From the NCBI RefSeq assembly GCF_900101495.1, contig NZ_FMUS01000001.1:279396-343395 (forward strand): a DNA stretch of 64,000 nt. Reading direction: 5' to 3'. Position numbers and translations under genes: made by a program. The notes below the pieces were generated by a model. It was not told where the DNA came from and searched no databases. It saw only the letters and a program-made list of their open reading frames with translations. Below, piece by piece: positions 36,108 to 46,974 of this stretch; within the stretch, counting starts at the first letter, position 1; every line of letters begins with the position of its first letter. This DNA is from Alkaliphilus peptidifermentans DSM 18978 (GTDB lineage: Bacteria > Bacillota > Clostridia > Peptostreptococcales > Natronincolaceae).

Positions 36108-39100
36108 TTATATCAATTTAGTCTTTCTCAACATTCTAATTATTACTGCTGCTATTTCACCCCTTGTAATACTGTCTTTAGGCTTTAATTTTCCATTGCT
36201 TCCATTAAATATTTCCTTTTCAATACAGATATAGGCAGCTGCTCTTGCCCATGAGCTTAGTTCGTCTGAGTCAACATAGTTTTCCATCGCTAATTCTATT
36301 TCCTGCAACTCAATGCCATCATCCTGAATTCCAATTAGCTTCATGGCTCTTTCAATAATTACCATAGTTTCTTCTCTACTTATGGTTGCATTGGGTCTAA
36401 AGCTGCCATCTTTATAACCGGTTATTAACCCATACTCATAGGCTATAGATATAAATTCGTTATGCCAATCAGAATTTTTTACATCAGCAAAAGAGTTGGA
36501 GCCTCCTTTAGAGGTTAGACCTAATGCCCTAACTATTATGGAGGTGAGTTCACCTCTAGTAATTGCCCTATCGGGCTCATACCTATCTTCATCTACTCCA
36601 TTAGTTATTAATCTGGATGTACTCTCTCTTACATACTCTTTAGCCCAATGCTTTTCCATATCTTTAAATTCTTTTTCAAAGCTGACAACGGTATACAAAC
36701 TATTGCTCATACTGCTGATTATAGCGTAATCCTTACCATTTGTATTGACAATTCTAGTTGGTACATGGTTCAAACTGCCATCCCTTTTAATCAATACTCC
36801 AGTTAAAGTCTTCGATGAAGGTAGATTGTTTAAAGGGATATATCTCTCAACATATTTATTGAATCTGCTTATTTCTAATTCTACATCTCCTATTCTAAAT
36901 AAGATTTTAAATTCAACAATGGGTGAAGCTACCATTATATTGCTTTCTGCCAATTCAGCTACAATACTATCCCTTTCTTCTTGTGGTGGCAGTTTAATTT
37001 GAATGGAAAATGAGGTATCCTTCCAGTCGACATTTCCCTTCAATTCCAACAGCTCATTTATATCAAGATCATTTAAGGGAATCCTGTAGGTACTATCTGT
37101 GGTAACTATATTTAATGCAGTATCTTTGTTTTTCATTTTACTAAATGTTTCTCCATTAAATGATACTATTAAAGTGTTGACAGTTTTACTATTGCTTACA
37201 TTAATAGTTGAACTTTCCTGCTGATTGTTCAGTTTAGTTAAAATAGCATCTGTTAAATATACCTTAACCTCTGTTTTATCACCAATATATATAACCTCTG
37301 CCTCTACTTCTTTATGCTCTATACCATTTATATCTACATTTACATACCCGACTCCATCGTGAATTTTTACTTCTTCCTTTACGTCTTCCTCAATCTCATT
37401 TACCCTTGGGCTAATTGCATGCCCTCCTCCTGAAGATCCTCCGCTAGATCCGCCACCACTATCATCCTTATCCTTATCCTTATCCTCATATGCTTTTTCT
37501 CTTATAACTTTTATTTTGTATATAGACTTATTTCCATTTTCTGCTGTAACTTCAACATTTATAGTATTGCTTCCAAAGTTCAATTCAATGGCTGGTGATG
37601 CTTCTCCATTAATGGCATCTATTGTATTTATTTTTATAGAAGCATTATTGTCCCATGTAATAGCGGTGATGGTTATAGAGTTTACACTGCTATCAACATT
37701 GACATTATACTCCAAGTGAGAAGATGAGAAGGAGGGGTTTAATGTTCCCTTGCTTGTAACAATACTCCTTAGCTCTGCATTTCCTGATAAATCAGCAATA
37801 TTTATTGTTATTTCTCCTATATTTGTAGAATAGTTTGATTCATCCTTACATTTCCATTCAAAGTTTGTTGTTCCGTACCAGTCTTCTACTGGAATAAATC
37901 TTATGTTTTTTATATCTTCTACTAATATTTCCTGGTTAATTACAATAGAAGCATCTTCTAGCTTCAGCTGGCCATTCTCTGGTAAGGAGATAATCATAAT
38001 TTTTTCTATTGGGCTTCCATCTTGGTTTACAAAGGTAAAATCACTTGCCTTAAATGATAGTATATCTCCAGTTTTCCCATACACAGTATTGTTTTCAGCC
38101 TTTGGTATTGACTTGTATCTAATATCAGCAGAGTATGCTTGGCTTACATTTCCTATTCCATCCTTTAGCTTCATATATACTGTTTTAATCCCATAGCCTT
38201 CGCTTAAATTCCAATTGTAGTTATCATTAAGGGGCTGCCACTCACTCCAACCTATGTTATCATTTGAAAACTGCATTGCTATATTCCCTGCACCAAGTCC
38301 ATCATTTGCTGTAATTGATAAATTAACATCTGCTATAGTAGTTTCTGCTTCTCCATGGTTAATTTCAATTGTCCCTGTTGGAGCTGTTGTATCTAAATAT
38401 ATACTGCTACTCAAAGGGGTTACATTCTTGGCCATATCTCTTAACTCAATATATACAACCTTGTCTCCATCTCCTTCAGTTACCATCCATGGCTTGGCTT
38501 GTAATAACGTCTGCCAGCTGCTCCATGTTGTATTGTCATTGGATAGTCGCATTTCTACTGTTCCATTTTCATCTACCCCTATTATGCTGAGAATTACATT
38601 GGCATCATTTGTGTGGCTGTCTCCATCATTTATACTTATACTTCCTGTTGGCGGGATGGTATCTAAAGTTATTGAAGCTTCGAAGTCTGATATGTTTCCT
38701 GCTTTATCCCTTAATTGCATATAAACAGTTTTCTTTCCTTCTCCATCTGATATTGTCCAACTCTTATTGGACAGCAGCATCTCCCAGCTGCTCCAGATTA
38801 CATTGTCATTGGATAGTCTCATTTCGACTGGTCCGTTTTCATCTGCGCCTGTCATATTAATGGTTACATCTGTGTCATTGGTATAGTCCTCTTCATCATT
38901 TATCGTTATACTTCCTGATGGTGGGGTGGTGTCTATTATAAACTCCAATGTGGTTATATTGCCTGCTGTATCTGTTACCACCAGAATATAGCTGCCCTCT
39001 TCACTCACACCTTCTCCATTTGTAAAGGGATTATCATTTAGTGTTGCTGTTCCTTTGTTAAAATTTATTGTAATTGCTGTGTTATATACGCCTCCATTAT

Positions 39101-41033
39101 CTACCCCCGTTACTATTGGTGGTGTTGTATCTAATATAATCGATTGTTGTATGGCCAGTATATTTCCCGCTGCGTCTCTGAGCTCCAAATATACTGTCTT
39201 TGTTCCATCTCCATCTTCTAAACTAAAATCCTTTGTTGTTGATAGAGCCTCCCAGCTAGTCCATGTACTATTATCCTTTGAAAGTCTCATTTCAACTGCA
39301 CTATTTTCATCTGTACCAACAATATTTAAAATCACGTTAACATTATTGGTTATATTCTCTCCGCTATTTATTGTAAAGCTTCCGATTGGAGGAACAGTAT
39401 CAAGTATTATAGTTGCTTCATAGCTTGCTGTGTTTCCTGCTGCGTCTCTAAGCTCCAAATAAACTGTTTTTTCTTCATCTCCTGTTGATAGTGTCCATCC
39501 CTTAGTTGTGATTAACGCCTCCCAATTTTCCCAGGTTATATTATTATTAGATAGTCTCATTTCTACAGCACCGTTTTCATCTGCACCTGTTATATTCAAT
39601 GTTACGGTTGTACTATTGGTATACATATCTCCGTCATTAATGGTTATTGAACCTGTTGGAGGTGTAGTATCTATTATGAAGGATACTGTGGTGGTATTTC
39701 CTGCTTCATCAATTACCACAAGTATATAGCTCCCTTCTTCACTGGCGTTACTTCCACTTGTAAAGGGGCTTCCATTTAGTGTTGCTGTTCCTTCATTGAA
39801 GGTTATTGTTCTGGCTGTGTTATAAACAGCATTATCAGTAACACCTGTTACTATTGGTGGAGTGCTATCTAATGTAATTGTATCCTCATATACGCTGCTG
39901 TTTCCTGCCATATCCCGAAGCTCAACGTATACCGTTTTTAGTCCATCTCCGTCAGACATTGTCCACAGCTTAGTTGGTATGAGTGTCTCCCATCCACTCC
40001 ATGTAGTATTATTATTTGAAAACCTTATTTCAACTGCTCCATTTTCATCTGTTCCTGTAATATTTAATGTTACATCTCTATTATTGGTAACTACTGCTCC
40101 ACCGTTAATGCTTATTGTCCCTGCTGGGGGTATGGTATCTAAAGTAATACTGTCACTTATTTCAATATTACTTACAGCACCGTTTCCATCCTTCAGCTGC
40201 ATATAGACTGTTTTTTCTCCATCACCATCCCCTAATGTCCAATCCTTTGTTGATGAATAACTTTCCCAGTCACTCCAGCTTATGTTGTCATTGGAAAATC
40301 TCATTTCTATTGGTGGGCCTCCTGGGGCGTTGGCTGAAAGACTTAATGTTACGTTGTTGGAGTTTGTATAAAGTGCGTTTGAATTTATGCTTACTGTTCC
40401 GGTTGGTGGTGAAGGTTGATATTCTATGACCAGATGGGTTTTATGGTATTGTTGCTGCTGGTAATTTATGTTGCTTCTATCTGGAAAATCAAAAAAGTTG
40501 ACTGCACCAGTTTGTGCTCCACTTATTACAAAGGATGCCATAGTACTTATTGAGGCTTGTGTTTTTATAAAATCTGTTACATCATACTCTGCTTGTAGAT
40601 TATGAGATGTTTGAAAGGACCTGTCCTCTAGGACAATTAACTGATCTTTTGTTGGTACTATTATATCTGACTCTGTCCAACTATCATTATTTGAACCATG
40701 GATTGTAATGAAATTATCACCAGAAGTATTAACTATAAAGAATTTTAAAGTTGCCTTTGATACTGTTCTATTATTGTCAATATCGCTTAAGTTAAATCTT
40801 ATTACTGATTCAGAAACCCCATATGTATCAAAGTGACCTACATAATTTAAATTTCCATCATTCCCATTATCAAGTCCATCTGGGTATACTTCAATAAGCC
40901 CATCTAGTGTTTCTACAAACTTATCTATTTCCACATTAATAATAAGGTCACTGGCAAAGGACGTACTATATACTATTGTTAGTATCAACAATAATAATGT
41001 ACATATGGTAAGTCTTAATGCTTTTTTAAACAT
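36108..41033 (-). CDS. Large SLH-anchored surface protein with Ig-like repeats
   Basis: 1641 residues. Signal peptide 1-28 (cut near SFASD). DNRLRE-type carbohydrate-binding-like domain about 30-205. Then nine tandem modules (about 211-975): seven of about 90 residues (VEMRLSNDNxTW...WExL, GDGxKTVYxELRDxAGN, LDTxPP) and two of about 66 (VTGVxxxxVYNTAxTI...IIDTTPP), ordered A A B A A B A A A. A cadherin-like region, a beta-sandwich repeat (about 1090-1185), an Asp/Lys then Gly/Ser linker, a further beta domain, and three C-terminal SLH motifs (about 1465-1641) that bind pyruvylated wall polymer complete it. Non-enzymatic cell-surface protein or adhesin. It follows three tail-collar genes on the same strand. 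Confidence 0.9.
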   Translation of the reverse strand: MFKKALRLTICTLLLLILTIVYSTSFASDLIINVEIDKFVETLDGLIEVYPDGLDNGNDGNLNYVGHFDTYGVSESVIRFNLSDIDNNRTVSKATLKFFIVNTSGDNFITIHGSNNDSWTESDIIVPTKDQLIVLEDRSFQTSHNLQAEYDVTDFIKTQASISTMASFVISGAQTGAVNFFDFPDRSNINYQQQQYHKTHLVIEYQPSPPTGTVSINSNALYTNSNNVTLSLSANAPGGPPIEMRFSNDNISWSDWESYSSTKDWTLGDGDGEKTVYMQLKDGNGAVSNIEISDSITLDTIPPAGTISINGGAVVTNNRDVTLNITGTDENGAVEIRFSNNNTTWSGWETLIPTKLWTMSDGDGLKTVYVELRDMAGNSSVYEDTITLDSTPPIVTGVTDNAVYNTARTITFNEGTATLNGSPFTSGSNASEEGSYILVVIDEAGNTTTVSFIIDTTPPTGSITINDGDMYTNSTTVTLNITGADENGAVEMRLSNNNITWENWEALITTKGWTLSTGDEEKTVYLELRDAAGNTASYEATIILDTVPPIGSFTINSGENITNNVNVILNIVGTDENSAVEMRLSKDNSTWTSWEALSTTKDFSLEDGDGTKTVYLELRDAAGNILAIQQSIILDTTPPIVTGVDNGGVYNTAITINFNKGTATLNDNPFTNGEGVSEEGSYILVVTDTAGNITTLEFIIDTTPPSGSITINDEEDYTNDTDVTINMTGADENGPVEMRLSNDNVIWSSWEMLLSNKSWTISDGEGKKTVYMQLRDKAGNISDFEASITLDTIPPTGSISINDGDSHTNDANVILSIIGVDENGTVEMRLSNDNTTWSSWQTLLQAKPWMVTEGDGDKVVYIELRDMAKNVTPLSSSIYLDTTAPTGTIEINHGEAETTIADVNLSITANDGLGAGNIAMQFSNDNIGWSEWQPLNDNYNWNLSEGYGIKTVYMKLKDGIGNVSQAYSADIRYKSIPKAENNTVYGKTGDILSFKASDFTFVNQDGSPIEKIMIISLPENGQLKLEDASIVINQEILVEDIKNIRFIPVEDWYGTTNFEWKCKDESNYSTNIGEITINIADLSGNAELRSIVTSKGTLNPSFSSSHLEYNVNVDSSVNSITITAITWDNNASIKINTIDAINGEASPAIELNFGSNTINVEVTAENGNKSIYKIKVIREKAYEDKDKDKDDSGGGSSGGSSGGGHAISPRVNEIEEDVKEEVKIHDGVGYVNVDINGIEHKEVEAEVIYIGDKTEVKVYLTDAILTKLNNQQESSTINVSNSKTVNTLIVSFNGETFSKMKNKDTALNIVTTDSTYRIPLNDLDINELLELKGNVDWKDTSFSIQIKLPPQEERDSIVAELAESNIMVASPIVEFKILFRIGDVELEISRFNKYVERYIPLNNLPSSKTLTGVLIKRDGSLNHVPTRIVNTNGKDYAIISSMSNSLYTVVSFEKEFKDMEKHWAKEYVRESTSRLITNGVDEDRYEPDRAITRGELTSIIVRALGLTSKGGSNSFADVKNSDWHNEFISIAYEYGLITGYKDGSFRPNATISREETMVIIERAMKLIGIQDDGIELQEIELAMENYVDSDELSSWARAAAYICIEKEIFNGSNGKLKPKDSITRGEIAAVIIRMLRKTKLI

Positions 41034-41083
41034 CCAATATCCCCTCTCTTACATTAATTACTCTATGGGTTTTATGTAATAGC

Positions 41084-41605
41084 CTAACTTCTGCTGGGGT
41101 ATATCCCCCGTAGGGCAATGATAAAGCTTAGGCCTAAATAGGGCTGCATATTTTCGTGGGGCTCCCCTCCACCAGCCGGCTGCACTACTTGTGGTGCCAT
41201 ATTCACATTAGGTGTAGTAGTATATGCAGCAGGTTGTCTTCCTCTTATATTAGTAAATACTGCATTTTCGGGATTAGTAACTGGTGTACCTGTAGTGGTG
41301 GTGCATTGGGGTATATGATTATGGTTAGGTAGTTGACTATTTGTTAATGTTACTGTAGAGGAACCACCTGTTGAGCCTATCTGTCTATTGGTTAATCCGG
41401 GGCCTTGCCCATAGCTCATGGGGGTTTTTCCTCTTAGATTTGGTAATGCAAAGGTTGTTCCTCCATCTCCGCCATATCTATTTCCTATAACAGAATATAA
41501 TGCAGTGTTTTGTGAGATTTGAAGGATTTGTCCATCACAAAAGGCCCAGTCCTTTGGGGGAAAGTTGCCTGCAAATATACGAATTTCTCCGATAAATGGA
41601 TCCAT
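41084..41605 (-). CDS. Tail-collar domain protein 3 (MdpB-like)
   Basis: 173 residues. Phage tail-collar fold: start GEIRIFAGNFPPKDWAFCDG, core SVIGNRYGGDGGTTFALPNL then RGKTPM, conserved His in LPNHNH, and C-terminal PHENMQPYLGLSFIIAL. No signal peptide. 50 bases upstream of the SLH gene and 15 bases after collar gene 2. Family (microcystin-dependent protein B-like) is of phage-fibre origin but here stands without any phage genes. Confidence 0.88.
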   Translation of the reverse strand: MDPFIGEIRIFAGNFPPKDWAFCDGQILQISQNTALYSVIGNRYGGDGGTTFALPNLRGKTPMSYGQGPGLTNRQIGSTGGSSTVTLTNSQLPNHNHIPQCTTTTGTPVTNPENAVFTNIRGRQPAAYTTTPNVNMAPQVVQPAGGGEPHENMQPYLGLSFIIALRGIYPSRS

Positions 41606-41620
41606 ATTATAGCCTCCTCT

Positions 41621-42109
41621 TTAATTTCTTGGTGGGTATATACCCTGTAATGCAATACAAAAATTTAATACTATATAGGGCTGCATATTGTTATGGGTCT
41701 GAGCTTCGCCGCTGTATGAAAGTGCTGCATGATTCATATTAACCATTGGGTTAGTATTTTTTACATATATATTTCTTTCGTCTTTTGCTAAAACATTTCC
41801 TTCAGCTTTCTGTTGATCTTTATTGTTTGTACTTCCAACCATTATATGAGTATGATTGGGCATTTGGCTTACGGTAAGCCATTGCTCCTCTACTCCTCCA
41901 ACTTGGCCTGCTTCTGAGTGAATAGGTACTCGGCCCCTTAAATCTGGCAAAGCAAAGTTTGTAGTTCCATTTCCACCGTAGGTTGTACCTAATAATGAAT
42001 ATAATGCTTGGTTTTGATTTATTTGTAGTAATTGCCCATTACAGAGGGCCCAGCCCATTGGTGCAAAAGAAAATGGAAATAATCTAATTTCTCCTAAAAA
42101 ACCTTCCAT
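41621..42109 (-). CDS. Tail-collar domain protein 2 (MdpB-like)
   Basis: 162 residues, same architecture as its neighbours: GEIRLFPFSFAPMGWALCNG, LLGTTYGGNGTTNFALPDL, MPNHTH and THNNMQPYIVLNFCIAL. The shorter central loop differs from the other two. Spacing of 15-20 bases to both neighbours indicates one transcript. Function unknown; shared ends imply they assemble alike. Confidence 0.88.
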   Translation of the reverse strand: MEGFLGEIRLFPFSFAPMGWALCNGQLLQINQNQALYSLLGTTYGGNGTTNFALPDLRGRVPIHSEAGQVGGVEEQWLTVSQMPNHTHIMVGSTNNKDQQKAEGNVLAKDERNIYVKNTNPMVNMNHAALSYSGEAQTHNNMQPYIVLNFCIALQGIYPPRN

Positions 42110-42129
42110 GTTTTAACCCTCCTTTATTT

Positions 42130-42642
42130 TTAGTCCCTAATTGGGTAATCACCTTCAAGTGCAATAATATAATTTATTGCTAAATAAGGCATCATATTAT
42201 TATGGGGTTGATTTCCACCTTCATAGGAAATTGAATTAGCATTCATATGGCTTAAATCTGTAGTTTCCTGTGTATATTGTGCTATTTTATTTGATGGATA
42301 TGCACCCTCAGGAGACGCTTCTGTCCCTTCCGCCGAGGTGGCTGTTACATTATGACTATGTATTGGTAAATGAATATTGGTTAAGGTTACTTCTTCTGTT
42401 CCACCCTTTTGTCCAATAATATAGTTTTTGCCCCCAACAGATTGTCCTTGATGAATTGGAATCCTTCCCCTTAAATCTGGTACTGCAAAATTTGTTATTC
42501 CATCTCCACCATAACTTGTTCGAATAACCGAAAAAAGCATCTCATGTTCAAAAACAGATAGTAATTGACCATGGCACAAAGCCCATCCTATAGGTGCATA
42601 ATCACCTGCAAACATCCTAATCTCTCCTACATATTGATCCAT
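42130..42642 (-). CDS. Tail-collar domain protein 1 (MdpB-like)
   Basis: 170 residues: GEIRMFAGDYAPIGWALCHG, SVIRTSYGGDGITNFAVPDL, LPIHSH and PHNNMMPYLAINYIIAL. First of three tandem paralogs, with the GNAT gene 94 bases upstream. The variable stretch between the His motif and the C-terminus (about residues 110-145) is where the three differ most, suggesting that region is adapted to different partners. Confidence 0.88.
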   Translation of the reverse strand: MDQYVGEIRMFAGDYAPIGWALCHGQLLSVFEHEMLFSVIRTSYGGDGITNFAVPDLRGRIPIHQGQSVGGKNYIIGQKGGTEEVTLTNIHLPIHSHNVTATSAEGTEASPEGAYPSNKIAQYTQETTDLSHMNANSISYEGGNQPHNNMMPYLAINYIIALEGDYPIRD

Positions 42643-42736
42643 ATTAACTCTCCCTTCTTTTTATTAAATACTGTTTTGTTTTTTGAATTTTCAATAATTT
42701 TACCCTAAAATTCTCATAGCCCTTCTTACATTATCA

Positions 42737-43204
42737 TTATTTAGGCCTCCATTCCATTCTATGGTACAACTCATTACAGCTTACTTCTTTAAAGCCTAGT
42801 TTTATGTATAATATAACAGCTGGATTATTATTAAATACACTCAATTGGATAGGGAGGTTTGCTGCCTTTGCAACGCTTTGAATGAATAATATTTGCTCTT
42901 TGCCAATTCCTTTATTTCTAAATTCTTTTAGAATAGCTAAGTCTACAATAGTAATTTTTTTATCATCTCTATGGATATATATATATCCAACCTGCTGTCC
43001 ATTATAAATAATTAATTGTTTATCAAGATTCGGATATTGTATTTCGTAGGAATTTTGCTGGCAAAGAAATTGATTTTGTATAAATAACCTCTCTTCTTCT
43101 TCTCTCCACCCCCACAGAGATATTTCTTCCTGTTTATTATTTTTAAAGACATTAAACAAAAAATCTTTGTCATCGTTTGTCATAACTTGTTTGTTCCTTA
43201 ACAT
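42737..43204 (-). CDS. GNAT-family N-acetyltransferase
   Basis: 155 residues from ATG 43204, chosen because GGGGG is 5-9 bases before it. The acetyl-CoA motif A is visible (IVDLAILKEFRNKGIGKEQI with R/KxxGIG), and a C-terminal VILYIKLGFKEVS strand follows. GNATs modify amines or protein N-termini. The same pairing of a GNAT with several MdpB-like collar genes occurs elsewhere in Gram-positive bacteria, so it may act on the collar proteins; that is inference. Confidence 0.82.
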   Translation of the reverse strand: MLRNKQVMTNDDKDFLFNVFKNNKQEEISLWGWREEEERLFIQNQFLCQQNSYEIQYPNLDKQLIIYNGQQVGYIYIHRDDKKITIVDLAILKEFRNKGIGKEQILFIQSVAKAANLPIQLSVFNNNPAVILYIKLGFKEVSCNELYHRMEWRPK

Positions 43205-43325
43205 AATTACCCCCATTTATTATCGTATTATATTATTATTCTTGCATTTATTCCTATTATTGTCAATTTTTTATAGTCTAAGTATAAAAATACAAGGAGG
43301 GATCGCCCCCTTAACAACCTCGATA

Positions 43326-43354
43326 TTAATAGGAAAATAGAATTTTCCTATTAA
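43326..43354. repeat. Palindromic hairpin, copy 2
   Basis: A 13-bp perfect stem (43326-43338 with 43342-43354), loop AGA, nearly the same as 18445-18475. One internal stem pair is A-T here and G-C there. Confidence 0.6.
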
Positions 43355-43388
43355 AAAAACTCCACATTTGAAAAGTAGAGTTTTTTTA
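43353..43388 (-). terminator. Terminator after stalk-domain gene
   Basis: AAAAAAACTC...GAGTTTTTTT stem extended by three more pairs, 13 bases past the stop, with a T-rich tail. Confidence 0.75.
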
Positions 43389-43400
43389 AAGTATTTTTAT

Positions 43401-44471
43401 TTATGGTGCAACATAGCCAATGCTGGTATCTATACCTATTGAATTTGTAGCTCCATCCCAGGTTACTCCTATATTAAAGGTACTGGCTATGTCCCTAAGT
43501 TTAAAATAGTTGTTTCCATTGATGTTATAGGCTTTAAGTTCCACTACATTACCATCTTTATATATTACCGATGTGTTTAAGCTTGCTGTCTTTTCTTTTC
43601 CGTCGCCGGTAGTAAGTTCTCCACCTGATACTGTATATGCTTTATTTGTGATTAAATTAATAGCATTTTTTTCTCCATCCCACTCAACTTCAAATTGCTT
43701 TTCTGTACTACTTACTACTTTAGCTAAATCTCTTAACTTAAAGTAATTGTTACCATCAATATTATAGGCTTCAAATGATATTTCACTACCATTGACTAAA
43801 ACCTTTGCTGATGTTGGTTTTGCTATGGTTGTGTTAGTTGTGTTAGTTGTGTTAGTTGTATTTTTCGTATCCTTAACAGTAATAATTGCTTGAGCTGCAC
43901 CAGCAACTGCTTCATATCTAAAAATGACATAATAGTCTCCTGGTTCAGTTAACGTAACAGTATTTCCAGCCATATATTGAGGATAATCAACGTCATAATT
44001 GTATATCTCTGATTCATCAACAAGTTTCTCGATAAAATTTCCAAACTTAGGGAATCCATGCTCGTCTATTTCAAGTGGTTCTTCAGGTACCCAAATTTTA
44101 ACTTTTCCTGAAACTGGCAGTCGGTCATCATAAAAATATTCGTAGGTTTTATCACCTGTCTTAATTAATTTATACACATCAAACATAATTCCCTTATCAG
44201 TAAGAAGTTTTATGGTGGAGGGCCCTTCAACTATAAGTCCAGCATCAATATCTTCCTGAATTTCCTTTACATTAAAAGTATCTATTACATTAGTAACAGA
44301 AAAATGTGCTGGTGTATTATCTATGTCCTCCTTAGACATACCTTCCCATATGTATCCTTTTACTTCAACTGTTTTACCTTCTGCTGCAAATACTGATGTT
44401 GGAAATATCATAGCTAACAAAAGTAAAACTGTTAAAATCTGTATTGCTCCCTTAATTCTTGTCATTTTCAT
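43401..44471 (-). CDS. Exported protein with two copper-amine-oxidase-N/stalk-type repeats
   Basis: 356 residues. Signal peptide 1-29 (ends VFAAEGK). Residues about 30-200 form a beta-rich extracellular domain, followed by a Thr-Asn linker (NTTNTTNTTNTT) and two related modules near 220-350. Both modules share YNIDGNNYFKLRDLA / YNINGNNYFKLRDIA and a WDGxxNxI strand, typical of stalk domains of Clostridia/Paenibacillus. Secreted or wall-associated, no enzyme motif. Single gene. Confidence 0.82.
   Translation of the reverse strand: MKMTRIKGAIQILTVLLLLAMIFPTSVFAAEGKTVEVKGYIWEGMSKEDIDNTPAHFSVTNVIDTFNVKEIQEDIDAGLIVEGPSTIKLLTDKGIMFDVYKLIKTGDKTYEYFYDDRLPVSGKVKIWVPEEPLEIDEHGFPKFGNFIEKLVDESEIYNYDVDYPQYMAGNTVTLTEPGDYYVIFRYEAVAGAAQAIITVKDTKNTTNTTNTTNTTIAKPTSAKVLVNGSEISFEAYNIDGNNYFKLRDLAKVVSSTEKQFEVEWDGEKNAINLITNKAYTVSGGELTTGDGKEKTASLNTSVIYKDGNVVELKAYNINGNNYFKLRDIASTFNIGVTWDGATNSIGIDTSIGYVAP
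43831..43860. repeat. Three tandem 9-bp units
   Basis: GTGTTAGTT is repeated three times within the stalk-domain gene and encodes the NTT linker (on the minus strand). A simple-sequence repeat prone to length change in whole-codon steps. Confidence 0.8.
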
Positions 44472-44615
44472 ATTCTGCTCTCTCCCTTATTGTGTAGTAC
44501 TTACATACGTTGTGGTGAAAAATCCATCATAGGAACATTATACCAAATTAATTCTTCTTGGAATAGCTTAATGTTTTTAGAAAAGAGCTTTATACTATAG
44601 ATTTTTGTAAACAGA

Positions 44616-44641
44616 AAAAGACCTTCCTCAATAGAGGTCTT
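44616..44641. terminator. Hairpin between tRNA-Arg and stalk-domain gene
   Basis: Stem AAGACCT/AGGTCTT with short A- and T-rich flanks. Weaker than the neighbouring one at 44664-44697. Confidence 0.45.
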
Positions 44642-44663
44642 ATGGTATATAGTAAGTAATAAA

Positions 44664-44697
44664 CAAAGCCCTGCAAAATGGATTTGCAGGGTTTTGT
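44664..44697 (-). terminator. Terminator after tRNA-Arg
   Basis: Stem CCCTGCAAA / TTTGCAGGG with T-rich arms, 12 bases after the tRNA 3' end. Confidence 0.75.
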
Positions 44698-44708
44698 CTA
44701 AATTCTAG

Positions 44709-44785
44709 TGGTGTTCCCGGCGGGAGTCGAACCCACGGCCTACTGCTTAGGAGGCAGTTGCTCTATCCTTCTGAGCTACGGAAAC
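44709..44785 (-). tRNA. tRNA-Arg (CCT)
   Basis: 77 nt with encoded CCA. Acceptor GTTTCCG pairs with CGGGAAC. Anticodon loop CTCCTAA gives anticodon CCT (reads AGG), T loop GGTTCGACTCC. Single gene between serS and the stalk-domain gene. The rest of the 44472-45023 gap holds three hairpins and nothing else I can recognise. Confidence 0.96.
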
Positions 44786-44937
44786 ATATATCGATTAAAT
44801 TTGTACCTATTTTAGTTATAGGGTTAAAAATTTTATATTTTGTACAAGGGTTAGTTTAACATAGATTATATAAAAAATCAATTATCTATTTATTCATGTT
44901 GATATACAAATTTCCAATAGCAATTGTTGATATTATT

Positions 44938-44973
44938 GAGCCCTCATCATCATTTTGAATCCGAGGGCTTTTA
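44938..44973 (-). terminator. Terminator after serS
   Basis: AGCCCTC (44939-44945) pairs with GAGGGCT, T-rich tail on the minus strand, about 50 bases past the serS stop. Confidence 0.65.
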
Positions 44974-45023
44974 ACAGTCTAGTTATATACAAATCAACCT
45001 TATTTTAATAATACTATTAATTC

Positions 45024-46570
<1,547 letters not shown>

Positions 46571-46576
46571 TAGTGA

Positions 46577-46605
46577 ATTTTATCATATATAACTTCATTT
46601 TTCAA
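46577..46605 (-). promoter_or_regulatory. Promoter of serS
   Basis: TTGAAA (46600-46605 on the minus strand), a 17-base spacer, TAAAAT (46577-46582), just ahead of the T-box leader. Confidence 0.65.
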
Positions 46606-46779
46606 TGTTTTTTTAATAATATATTACTCTTTTCATTATGATTTCCATAATAAATCATAATATGTCTTATATTATATAGAAATTTTAAATTTTAAAAAAA
46701 TTATTTACAAAGTACCATCTCTCTCGTATATCCTTCCTTTTATAGGTTAATAATCCTAACATAAAGGAGGAGTTTTGCT

Positions 46780-46974
46780 ATGAATAAAGTTGATTTAATC
46801 GCACAAATTAGTGACCTAAAGGATACTGATTATAGAAATACTCTGGCGATAGCAACACTTATAGAGCTTTTGATAGAAAAGAATATTTTTACTAGGAAAG
46901 AATTTGCTAAAAAATCATATCATATTGATAATATGACTTTAGAGGAATTAAAAAAGACAAGGGCTCATATATAG
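46780..46974 (+). CDS. Small uncharacterised protein (64 aa)
   Basis: 64 residues with a strong RBS (AAAGGAGGAG). Two helical segments; charged ends; no membrane or signal segment. Text such as IATLIELLIEKNIFTRKEFAKK suggests a compact helical fold resembling a helix-turn-helix remnant or coat-type protein, but I do not recognise a family. Its last codons form the left arm of a terminator, so the gene is short by design. Convergent with the PTS IIC gene. Confidence 0.7.
   Translation: MNKVDLIAQISDLKDTDYRNTLAIATLIELLIEKNIFTRKEFAKKSYHIDNMTLEELKKTRAHI

Noticed and set aside
38254..40429. Several plus-strand open frames
   Set aside because: They are antisense shadows of the repetitive SLH protein gene, with no RBS and biased composition.
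36108..41033. CRISPR-like repeats
   Set aside because: Repeats are coding modules of about 200-270 bases with no regular short repeat-spacer pattern.
41084..42642. Prophage or tailocin
   Set aside because: Only collar-domain proteins are present. No capsid, terminase, sheath, lysis or integrase gene was found nearby, and the set is flanked by chromosomal genes.
44472..45023. Extra small gene in the gap
   Set aside because: Only tRNA-Arg and hairpins are seen; no frame has an RBS.
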